Assembly: GCF_044466355.1 (NCBI RefSeq)
Contig: NZ_JBITMQ010000015.1
Location: 124,001 to 188,000 of the forward strand
DNA length: 64,000 nt
Reading direction: 5' to 3'
Origin: Actinophytocola sp044466355
GTDB taxonomy: Bacteria > Actinomycetota > Actinomycetes > Mycobacteriales > Pseudonocardiaceae
The notes under the pieces were generated by a model. The model was given only the letters and a program-made list of their open reading frames with translations. It searched no databases and had not been told where the DNA came from. The position numbers were made by a program, and so were the translations under genes. Each line of letters begins with the position of its first letter. Within the stretch, counting starts at the first letter, position 1. Positions 1-7,312 of this stretch are shown here, in pieces.

Positions 1-126
1 CTCCAGTGACCCGACACCGACCACGTCGAGCATCCGCGCCAGCTCGGCCGGGCGGGGCCCGATGTGCCGGTCGGCGAACTGGGTGCCGTCCTCGAGGGCG
101 GCAAGGGGAATCCGGTCCTGGGTCAT
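1..126 (-). CDS. gcvP: Glycine dehydrogenase (P-protein), N-terminal fragment
   Basis: Only the first 42 codons lie in the window; the gene runs off the left edge. From the ATG at 126 the protein contains FADRHIGPRP followed by AELARMLDVVGV, the conserved opening of the PLP-dependent P-protein of the glycine cleavage system, which decarboxylates glycine and passes the aminomethyl group to lipoylated GcvH. A tandem glycine riboswitch lies directly upstream on the same strand, and gcvH sits 3 kb away in the same orientation. The assignment is firm for a fragment because sequence and regulator agree. Confidence 0.93.
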   Translation of the reverse strand, partial: MTQDRIPLAALEDGTQFADRHIGPRPAELARMLDVVGVGSLE

Positions 127-194
127 CGGCGCGCCTCCGGGCGTGGGGTGGGCATGCGGACTGCTGCCCTCCCCCTCTGTCCGTGCACGCTAGG

Positions 195-365
195 ACGTGC
201 GCCTGAGAGCTTCATCCAGATCACCTGGACTTGCACCTTCGGCGGGCCCGGTCACCCGGTCCGCTTTCCAGAGGCGTCTACTCCACGCGGTTCGGGTGCC
301 TGAGAGGTTCCGGGGAGGATTTGCTCCTTCGGCGCCGAGCCGGGGCTCGGTCTCTCCCGCGCGGG
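195..365 (-). promoter_or_regulatory. Tandem glycine riboswitch in the gcvP leader
   Basis: Read on the minus strand, the first aptamer has GGGAGAGACC, then GCCGAAGGAGCAA and CCTCTCAGGCA. A short linker with CTCTGGAAAGCGG leads into a second aptamer with GCCGAAGGTGCAAG and GCTCTCAGGCGCACG. These are the conserved core strings of both halves of the glycine riboswitch. It ends about 70 nt before the gcvP start. In this family glycine binding usually switches on glycine cleavage genes; the direction of control here is inferred from the family. Confidence 0.95.
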
Positions 366-469
366 ATCAGCGACTACGCCGGTAGCGTACCCCCAGACAG
401 GTCCCCGAAGCGCGCAAGGTCACGAACGTCAAGGGGTCCTTCAGCACGCAGGAAAAACCAGGGCCCAGG

Positions 470-1027
<558 letters not shown>

Positions 1028-1106
1028 GCCTGCCTCCAGTCTCCTGCCACGCGCGAGCCGTTGGCTCGTCGATACGACGGTAGGTCGGCGGGGAGACCGG
1101 GTCAAC

Positions 1107-1130
1107 GCGACGCGCGGGAGCGCGCGTCGC
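1107..1130. promoter_or_regulatory. Perfect palindrome between DUF151 gene and MerR-like gene
   Basis: Two 10-bp arms, GCGACGCGCG and CGCGCGTCGC, flank a GGAG loop. It lies 58 bp past the end of the DUF151 gene and 80 bp before the MerR-like start, both on the minus strand. It could be an operator for a MerR dimer or an intergenic hairpin; no T-tract follows, so a classical terminator is less likely. Confidence 0.55.
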
Positions 1131-1187
1131 AAACCTAAACCTGATGTGTAGCCTTCGTTACCGATCGGATATCTGTGTGGTGCCGTC

Positions 1188-1661
1188 TCACGTGTCCGCG
1201 CCGCGGAAATCCTCCGGCGACACGCTGTCGAGGAACTCGCGGAACTTCTCGACCTCGTCCTCCTGCTCGTCCGGGATGATCAGCCCGGCCTCCTGGAGCA
1301 CGGCGTCCTCCGCGTGGATGGGGACCCCGATCCGCAGCGCGAGGGCCACGGAGTCACTCGGCCGCGCGGACACCCGCACGTCACCGTCGAACACGAGTTC
1401 CGCGAAGAAGGTGCCCTCCCGCAGGTCCGTGATCCGCACCTGCTCGAGCTCTCGCCCCAACGCTCCGATCACGTCCTTGAGCAGGTCGTGTGTCAGCGGT
1501 CGCGCGGGTCGCACCCCCTGCTGCTCCAGTGCGATGGCCGTCGCCTCCACGGAGCCGATCCAGATCGGGAGGTATCGCTCACCTTCGGTTTCGCGCAGCA
1601 GCAAGATCGGTTGATTGGCGGGCAACTCCACCCGCACGCCCACGACTCGCATCTCGCTCAT
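1188..1661 (-). CDS. Bifunctional nuclease-domain protein (DUF151, Rv1829-type)
   Basis: A 157-residue protein starting MSEMRVVGVRVELPANQPIL with LPIWIGSVEATAIALEQQG and the later RPSDSVALALRIGVPI, the hallmark blocks of the DUF151/BFN family. Family members have been reported with DNase/RNase activity in plants; the bacterial role is unsettled, so nuclease activity here is inference. It sits between ftsR and the MerR-like gene as in other actinobacteria. The acidic C-terminal tail (DEQEDEVEKFREFL) is typical of the actinobacterial form. A leader of about 160 bp separates it from ftsR, so it may have its own promoter. Confidence 0.88.
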   Translation of the reverse strand: MSEMRVVGVRVELPANQPILLLRETEGERYLPIWIGSVEATAIALEQQGVRPARPLTHDLLKDVIGALGRELEQVRITDLREGTFFAELVFDGDVRVSARPSDSVALALRIGVPIHAEDAVLQEAGLIIPDEQEDEVEKFREFLDSVSPEDFRGADT

Positions 1662-1825
1662 CGGGTTCGCCTCCCTCCGACTGGCTCAGCGAGGATGTAC
1701 AACCACATCTTCGAGCATCGCTCATCGCTGGCATCGACGCTACCCGCCATCCGGTTTCGACGCTTGTGCAATCCTGAATCGATCGGATGCCGATGCCACA
1801 TCGTGCCAACGAGTTGATCTTCAGC

Positions 1826-2515
1826 TTACTTCCCCGCGATGCGCCGCAAACCCGCCTTGACTAGCAACGTGTGCAGCCCGACGGACAGCGCGGCCAGCTC
1901 ACGGACCGCCTCGTCCGCCTTGTCCCCGCGCAGGGGAGCCACGATCTGCTCGACCAGGCCGACCTCGCGGTCGGCCGCCGCGCGGAAGCCCCGCAGGTGC
2001 CGGGGTTCGATGCCGTAGCCGGCCAGGGCCCGCGCGACCGAGGCGACCTGTGCCGACTCGTTGTCGTACAGCCCGGCGGGACCCGGTTTGACCAGCCCGT
2101 ACTGCTCGAGTTCACCCAGTGTGGCCGCGTCGACACCCGCTGTCTCAAGGAGTTCCTCGCGGGTCATCCGCCGCAGCGGCCGGTCGGCGAAGTCCTCCGC
2201 GGCGGGTAGCCCGTCGGCAGGAACCGCACGCAGGACGCGTGGCCGGCCGGCGCGGTCGGCCGCGTCCAACTGGTCCTTGATGACCTTGAGCGGCAGGTAG
2301 TGGTCACGCTGTGCGGCCAGCACGAACCGCAGCCGGTCCACGTCCGAGGGGGTGAACTGCCGGTACCCGGAGGCGGTGCGAGCAGGCCGCACCAGCCCTT
2401 CCGCCTCCAGGAACCGGATCTTCGAAACGGTGACGTCCGGGAACTCCTCGCGGAGCAGGCCGAGCACCGCACCGATGCTCAGCCGGCCGCCAGCCGACCG
2501 CCCGGCCGCCGTCAC
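1826..2515 (-). CDS. ftsR: MerR-type cell-division regulator FtsR
   Basis: This 229-residue MerR-family protein has the opening LSIGAVLGLLREEFPDVTVS, then KIRFLEAEGLVRPART and the wing SGYRQFTPSDVDRLRF. The second half (PRHLRGFRAAADREVGLVEQ) matches the Rv1828/FtsR family. In Corynebacterium FtsR activates ftsZ expression; the same role here is inferred from family and gene position. The GTG at 2515 is preferred because GGAGG precedes it by 5 nt (GGAGGTAGGC then GTG); longer versions would run into garA, which ends just upstream at 2535. The pair garA-ftsR is a stable actinobacterial neighbourhood. Confidence 0.88.
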   Translation of the reverse strand: MTAAGRSAGGRLSIGAVLGLLREEFPDVTVSKIRFLEAEGLVRPARTASGYRQFTPSDVDRLRFVLAAQRDHYLPLKVIKDQLDAADRAGRPRVLRAVPADGLPAAEDFADRPLRRMTREELLETAGVDAATLGELEQYGLVKPGPAGLYDNESAQVASVARALAGYGIEPRHLRGFRAAADREVGLVEQIVAPLRGDKADEAVRELAALSVGLHTLLVKAGLRRIAGK

Positions 2516-2534
2516 GCCTACCTCCGCTGTGGCC

Positions 2535-2981
2535 CTAGGACGCGTTCGCGCCGGTGAGGAACACGAGGCGGAACTTGCCGATCTGCACCTCGTCGCCACT
2601 CGCGAGAACCGCCTGGTCCACCGGCTCGCGGTTGACGTAGGTGCCGTTCAGGCTGCCGACGTCGATGACCACGAACTCGCCGCCCTCACGCCGGAACTCG
2701 GCGTGCCTGCGGGAAACCGTGACGTCGTCGAGGAAGATGTCGCTGTCCGGGTGCCGACCCGCGCTCGTGGTGTCGCGGTCGAGCAGGAAGCGCGAACCCG
2801 CGTTCGGCCCACGCTTGACGACCAGCAGAGCGGAACCGGCCGGCAGAGCGTCGACACCGGCGACGGAAGGCTCGCGGGCCGGCGTCTCGGTTGCCTCGGC
2901 GTCGAGGAAGTCGGCCCGGAACACGGAAGTCCGCTCCGGCGACTGCTCCGGCGGCACGCCGGGCCCGTCGTTGGTGCTCAC
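2535..2981 (-). CDS. garA: FHA-domain regulator of glutamate/TCA metabolism (GarA/OdhI)
   Basis: A 148-residue protein with a short flexible N-terminus carrying the phospho-acceptor motif RTSVFRADF, then an FHA domain (SAGRHPDSDIFLDDVTVSRR, later GSLNGTYVNREPVD and EVQIGKFRLVFLTG). Family members bind and inhibit 2-oxoglutarate dehydrogenase and tune glutamate enzymes until Ser/Thr kinases phosphorylate the N-terminal threonine, which then folds back on the FHA pocket. Mycobacterial proteins have two adjacent threonines (ETTSVF); here the sequence reads ERTSVF, leaving one (Thr18), the PknB-type position. It is followed by ftsR and preceded by gcvH on the same strand. Confidence 0.95.
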   Translation of the reverse strand: MSTNDGPGVPPEQSPERTSVFRADFLDAEATETPAREPSVAGVDALPAGSALLVVKRGPNAGSRFLLDRDTTSAGRHPDSDIFLDDVTVSRRHAEFRREGGEFVVIDVGSLNGTYVNREPVDQAVLASGDEVQIGKFRLVFLTGANAS

Positions 2982-3064
2982 CTGAGCTCTCCTCCTGCTG
3001 GTGCTTCTCGTTCCCTAGTCAACCTACCGTGCGCGATCAGTGGGCCCGGAGTTGCCTCCCCGGA

Positions 3065-3445
3065 CTACTTGTCGGTCAGCGCCTGATAGGCCGCGGCGTC
3101 CATGAGCTCGTCCAGCGCGGCGACGTCGGCGACCGTGATCTCGACGATCCAGCCTTCGCCGTACGGGTCGGAGTTGATCAGCTCCGGCGACTCGTCCAGC
3201 GCGGTGTTGACCGCGGTCACCTCGCCGGAGACCGGCGCGAAGATCTCCGAGACGCTCTTGGTGGACTCGACCTCGCCCAGCGGCGCGCCCGCGTCCACGT
3301 TCTCCCCCACCTTGGGCAGCTCGACGAAGACGACGTCACCGAGCTGGTCCTGGGCGTAGTCGGTGATGCCGACGCGCACGGTGGTGCCTTCGGTGGTGGC
3401 GAGCCACTCGTGCTCTTCGGTGTACTTCAGGTCTTCCGGCGTCAC
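3065..3445 (-). CDS. gcvH: Glycine cleavage system H protein
   Basis: This 126-residue lipoyl carrier protein of the glycine cleavage system shuttles the aminomethyl group between P, T and L proteins. The sequence has YTEEHEWLATTEG, ITDYAQDQLGDVVFVELPKV and the lipoylation site GEVESTKSVSEIFAPVSGEV with the target lysine in the ESTKS motif. The length is standard. It lies immediately after pgsA and before garA, all on the minus strand. gcvP is on the same strand 3 kb downstream under its own riboswitch, so the two glycine cleavage genes are close but probably separately controlled. Confidence 0.96.
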   Translation of the reverse strand: MTPEDLKYTEEHEWLATTEGTTVRVGITDYAQDQLGDVVFVELPKVGENVDAGAPLGEVESTKSVSEIFAPVSGEVTAVNTALDESPELINSDPYGEGWIVEITVADVAALDELMDAAAYQALTDK

Positions 3446-3479
3446 TGGACTTCCTCCGCGGTTCTGGTTTGGGCGAAGC

Positions 3480-4076
3480 TTAGATGGACCGGGTCGGCAG
3501 TGGTGCGCGCAGTGCCATGCGTGTCTGTACGAGGTAGAGCAGGCCCGACCAGACGAACAGGGCGCTCCCCCACACGACGAACGCGTAGGCCACCGGACGG
3601 GCGATCGTGGCGAAGTCCGAACCGCCCTGTGCGATCAGCAGCAGCGGCATGGCGTACATGAGGTTGAACGTGGCGGCCTTGCCGACGTAGGTGACTTCCG
3701 GCGGCCCGAACCCGTTGCGGCGCAGCACCCAGATGCACACGGCCACCATGAGGTCGCGGCCGACCAGCACCAGCGCGAACCAGAGCGGGATGATGTCGCG
3801 CAGCACGAACGCGACGACCGTGGCGAGCGTGTACAGCCGGTCCGCGGCGGGGTCCAGGATCGCGCCGAGCCTGCTGGCCTGGTTGAGCCAGCGGGCGAGC
3901 TTGCCGTCCGCCCAGTCGGACACGCCGCTGTAGACGAGCACGGCGAGCGCCCAGCCGTCGGCCTTGGGGCCGAGGAGGAGCCACAGGAACACGGGAACCA
4001 GCGCGAGCCGGATGATGCTCAGCAGGTTCGGGATGGTGAGCCACCGGTCGGGCAGCTCCTCGGGCACTGATGCCAT
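3480..4076 (-). CDS. pgsA: CDP-alcohol phosphatidyltransferase (PgsA-type)
   Basis: A 198-residue integral membrane enzyme with the family signature D-x2-DG-x2-AR-x8-G-x3-D-x3-D, visible as SDWADGKLARWLNQASRLGA then ILDPAADRL. It most likely makes phosphatidylglycerophosphate from CDP-diacylglycerol and glycerol-3-phosphate. Several hydrophobic helices follow. It lies just upstream of gcvH in the same direction, the position of pgsA2 in mycobacteria. A related family member with another alcohol substrate cannot be excluded from sequence alone. Confidence 0.85.
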   Translation of the reverse strand: MASVPEELPDRWLTIPNLLSIIRLALVPVFLWLLLGPKADGWALAVLVYSGVSDWADGKLARWLNQASRLGAILDPAADRLYTLATVVAFVLRDIIPLWFALVLVGRDLMVAVCIWVLRRNGFGPPEVTYVGKAATFNLMYAMPLLLIAQGGSDFATIARPVAYAFVVWGSALFVWSGLLYLVQTRMALRAPLPTRSI

Positions 4077-4097
4077 GCCCCGCAGCGTATTCGCCGG

Positions 4098-4292
4098 TCA
4101 GCGCGCCCCTCGGGTCAGGCTCCACCCACGGCGGCGCAGGTCCGCGTCGGTGAACGACCTCGGCCGCCCCTTGTCGTCCACACCGACCCAGCGCGCGTTC
4201 TCCCGCACGTAGGCGTGTCCCTGGCACCACACGACACGACCCTGTGCGGTGGGTAGCTGTGATGACGTCCTGGTCCTGCTCGTCTCAGCCAT
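4098..4292 (-). CDS. Small conserved-looking hypothetical protein
   Basis: A 64-residue reading frame just upstream of pgsA, same strand, 21 bp apart. The region VVWCQGHAYVRENARWVGVD followed by DKGRPRSFTDADLRRRGWS has ordinary protein composition, unlike the arginine-rich shadows around it. The ribosome site is poor (GAGG only 2 nt before ATG), so the true start may be internal. No function recognised. Confidence 0.5.
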   Translation of the reverse strand: MAETSRTRTSSQLPTAQGRVVWCQGHAYVRENARWVGVDDKGRPRSFTDADLRRRGWSLTRGAR

Positions 4293-4312
4293 GTCCTCGC
4301 TGCCTGTTCGGA

Positions 4313-5167
4313 TCAGTTCCTCCCGATAGGCCTTTCGCCTCTGGCGCGAGATTCGTTATCCGGTTCGTTATGAAGTGCCCACATGGTGGAAACCGGGGTC
4401 GAGGCAACTACGTAGCGGAACGATTTCGGCAGGTGGACGACACCGTCCGATGTCACCGCGTCCGCGACCGATTCGGTGAACGCGGCCCGCACCGGTGACT
4501 CCCCCACGAGCCGGACCGCCCGCAGTATCGGTTCGCTGCCGAGCATGGCGGTCCACGCCGCGCCGACGCTCGGGTAGGTGGCCTGGCACCGCACCTCGCC
4601 CGTGCGCAGCAGGGCGAGGCCACGGGCGGGCAACGCCCCGTCGAGCCCCTCGTCCGCACCGGTCGCGGGCGCGAGGAGGTCGAGCCGGCGCAGGTGGCCC
4701 GCGAAGGTCTCGGCCCAGCAGCCCGCCGGCCGGACCCATCCGCCGACCGCGACCCGCCCGCCGGGGCGGACCACCCGCACCAACTCGGTCAGCACCGCCG
4801 CCCGGTCCGTCCCGTTGTGCACCGACGCCCCCGTCGTCACAACGTCGAACGTGCCGGTGTCGAACGGCAGCGCGTCCCCGGGTTCGACGAGTCCACCGAC
4901 CCGCAGGTCGGCGTCCGGGAGCGCCCACCGCGCGATCTCCAGCCGCTCCACCGCGGTGTCCGTGCCCGCGACCAGCGCTCCCCGCTGCTCGGCGGCGCAC
5001 AGGAACAACCCGACCCCGCAGCCGACGTCCAGCAGCCGCTGTCCGTCGAGCGGTCCGAGCGCGGCCAGCACGGCCCGGTGCAGCGGCCCGAGCTCGCGCT
5101 CCGGCAGCGGCGGCCAGTCCTGTTCGCTGTCCTGCAACGGATACCCGTGAATCGTTCCGGCGATCAT
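4313..5167 (-). CDS. Class I SAM-dependent methyltransferase
   Basis: A 284-residue protein with motif I LLDVGCGVGLFL, an acidic motif II position (VAGTDTAVERLEIAR), post-motif FDVVTTGASVHNG and ELVRVVRPGGRVAVGG, the standard Rossmann methyltransferase set. The ATG at 5167 has GGGAG 6 nt upstream. The substrate cannot be told; the C-terminal half is not a recognised specificity domain. It stands alone between the pgsA block and a divergently oriented mycothiol-type isomerase gene. Confidence 0.8.
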   Translation of the reverse strand: MIAGTIHGYPLQDSEQDWPPLPERELGPLHRAVLAALGPLDGQRLLDVGCGVGLFLCAAEQRGALVAGTDTAVERLEIARWALPDADLRVGGLVEPGDALPFDTGTFDVVTTGASVHNGTDRAAVLTELVRVVRPGGRVAVGGWVRPAGCWAETFAGHLRRLDLLAPATGADEGLDGALPARGLALLRTGEVRCQATYPSVGAAWTAMLGSEPILRAVRLVGESPVRAAFTESVADAVTSDGVVHLPKSFRYVVASTPVSTMWALHNEPDNESRARGERPIGRN

Positions 5168-5353
5168 GTCGCGCTCCCTGCCCGTCGCGACCCATGGTCG
5201 TCGTCACGGCCGCCCGGCACATCGGGCATTGCCTCAGATCGCGGTGCCGGAAGTCTTACGCCGACAGTGCGCCGGATCACATCGGCGAGGGATACTGACG
5301 TGATGAGCCGGTGCCCGGCATGAGCCGAGGACCGACCCGACGCGGGGGCCGCC

Positions 5354-6123
5354 GTGGAATGGCAGGAGCTGCGTGGCGAGATCGTCGCCACCACCACGAG
5401 GGTCGGCGAGCTGCTGCGCGCGGTGCCCACCGGTGACCTGCCGCTCGCCAGGGTCGACTGGTCGGCGGCCGAGACGGGAGCGCACCTGGTCAGCGTCGCC
5501 CGGCGGTACCGGGGCATGGTCCGCAGGTCACGCCGGCTGCCGGACTCGCTGGCCGAGGACAACCGGCGGGCGCTCGCGGAGGTGCCGGAACGGGATCCGG
5601 GCGCGCTCGCCGACCTCCTCACCAGCGAGGTCGGCGTGCTGCTCGACGTGCTGGGCCCCGACGGCGACCGGCCGACGTGGTACTTCGCCTGTCCGCACAC
5701 GTCCGCCGGGCTCGGCGCCATCATGCTCACCGAACTGCTGATGCACGGCCTGGACCTCGCACAGGCGACGGGCCGTCCGTGCCCCTCGCCAAGGACCAGG
5801 CCGCCGCGTGCGTCCACGGGCTCGTCCCCGCGGTGATCCAGTTCGCCGACCCCACGGCGGCCCGCGCCGCCACCGGGACCTACCACCTGCACGTGCGCGG
5901 CAGCCACGACTGGACCATCCGCATCCACGACGACGTCACCACCGTCGAACGCGGTCGTCCCCTGCGGTGCGACCTGACACTTCTCCGTCGACCCCGCCGC
6001 GTTCCTGCTGACCAGCTTCGGTCACCTCGGCCGGACGCGCGCGGCGCTCACCGGCAAACTCGTGGCGTGGGGCCGCAAACCCTGGCTCGCCCCGCGTTTC
6101 GTGGCGACGTTCCGCGAGACCTG
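5354..6123 (+). pseudogene. Mycothiol-dependent maleylpyruvate isomerase-family gene with two compensating frameshifts
   Basis: Three in-line segments make one family protein. From the GTG at 5354 the N-terminal DinB-like domain reads normally (DWSAAETGAHLVSVARRY, later LTELLMHGLDLAQATGRP). Near 5785 the frame shifts (one base appears missing in TGCCCC), continuing as PLAKDQAAACVHGLVPAVIQ. Near 5977 an extra base restores the first frame, giving HFSVDPAAFLLTSFGHLG and ending at 6123. Members use mycothiol as cofactor or thiol-transfer partner. Either the gene is inactive, or these are two assembly errors; as written it makes only a truncated protein. Confidence 0.75.
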
Positions 6124-6157
6124 ACGCTCCGCTGTGTCGAACTCGTGCCGGGAACGG

Positions 6158-6316
6158 TCACTCCGCCCGGTGGCGTCGTCTTCCCGGGGCCGGCGCCTGC
6201 GGTTCGGACTCCTCGGCGGCCTGCTCCCGCGGCGTGGCACGCGGCTCCGCCCGCTGCGCCATCTCGCGCAGCAACTGGTCGAAGATCGGCGTCGACATCA
6301 CGTTCTCACGTGTCAT
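6158..6316 (-). CDS. Small hypothetical protein with strong ribosome site
   Basis: A 52-residue protein starting MTRENVMSTPIFDQLLREMA with a charged, Ala/Pro/Glu-rich tail ending in an arginine cluster. AAGGAGGG lies 5 nt before the ATG at 6316, one of the best ribosome sites in the window, which is the main evidence that it is expressed. No domain recognised. It is divergent from the acyl-CoA operon at 6475, with about 160 bp between them. Confidence 0.6.
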   Translation of the reverse strand: MTRENVMSTPIFDQLLREMAQRAEPRATPREQAAEESEPQAPAPGRRRHRAE

Positions 6317-6474
6317 GCGCGCCCTCCTTAACGTGAAATCCGCCTGCTCCGGACGGTAATGCCCAAGCCGGTTCAGACTGCCAAACCCGGGCCGACACGA
6401 TCGGGCGAACCACGCGCCCTGGTAGGACATACTGCGAGTAAGAATCGGGGCCGACTGAACGGGTGAGGGGCCGC

Positions 6475-7299
6475 ATGACCGACAACCTGGTTTCGCTCAA
6501 GGTCGACATCGGGGACGGTGTCGCCGAGGTGACGCTGCTCGGGCCCGGCAAGGGCAACGCCATGGGGCCCGACTTCTGGCGCGAGCTGCCCCAGGTGTTC
6601 GGCGAACTGGACCGCGACGACGCAGTCCGGGCGATCGTGCTCACCGGCAGCGGCGCGAACTTCTCCTACGGCCTCGACCTGCCCGCCATGTCCGGCAGCT
6701 GGGCGCCCATGCTCGGCGACAAGTCGCTCGCCAGGCCGCGCACGGACTTCCTCGACGAGATCCGGTCGCTGCAGCGGGCCGTGACGGCGGTCGCCGAGTG
6801 CCGCAAACCGGTGATCGCCGCGATCAGCGGGTGGTGCATCGGCGGCGGGGTGGACGTGATCGCGGCCGCCGACATCCGGCTGGCGAGCGCGGACGCCAAG
6901 TTCAGCGTGCGTGAGGTCAAGGTCGCGATCGTCGCCGACCTCGGCAGCCTCCAGCGCCTGTCCGGCATCGTCGGCGAGGGGCACCTGCGCGAGCTGGCGT
7001 ACACCGGCAAGGACATCGACGCCGCCCGCGCCGAGAAGATCAACCTGGTCAACGACGTCCACCCGGACCAGGAGGCGGTGCTGGCCGCCGCGCGGGAGCT
7101 GGCCGCCGACATCGCGGCGAACCCGCCGCTGGTGGTGGCCGGGGTGAAGGACGTGCTCGGTCACCGGCGGGAGGCCGAGGTCGCCGAGGGTTTGCGGTAC
7201 GTGTCCGCGTGGAACGCGGCGTTCCTGCCGAGTGAGGATCTTGGTGAGGCGGTGGCCGCCTTCCTCGAGCGGCGGGCACCGAAGTTCAACGGAAGGTAG
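6475..7299 (+). CDS. Crotonase, probable delta(3,5)-delta(2,4)-dienoyl-CoA isomerase
   Basis: A 274-residue enoyl-CoA hydratase/isomerase fold protein. The block CIGGGVDVIAAADIR followed by VREVKVAIVADLGSLQRLSG keeps the three acidic residues of dienoyl-CoA isomerases (Asp in GGGVD, Glu in VREVK, Asp in VADLG), which ordinary hydratases lack, so an isomerase acting on unsaturated fatty acyl-CoA is the best call. The ATG at 6475 is preferred over a GTG at 6463 because GAGGGG sits at the right distance. It ends 13 bp before the acyl-CoA ligase start and almost certainly shares its transcript. Confidence 0.82.
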   Translation: MTDNLVSLKVDIGDGVAEVTLLGPGKGNAMGPDFWRELPQVFGELDRDDAVRAIVLTGSGANFSYGLDLPAMSGSWAPMLGDKSLARPRTDFLDEIRSLQRAVTAVAECRKPVIAAISGWCIGGGVDVIAAADIRLASADAKFSVREVKVAIVADLGSLQRLSGIVGEGHLRELAYTGKDIDAARAEKINLVNDVHPDQEAVLAAARELAADIAANPPLVVAGVKDVLGHRREAEVAEGLRYVSAWNAAFLPSEDLGEAVAAFLERRAPKFNGR

Positions 7300-7312
7300 G
7301 AGGACAGCGAGG

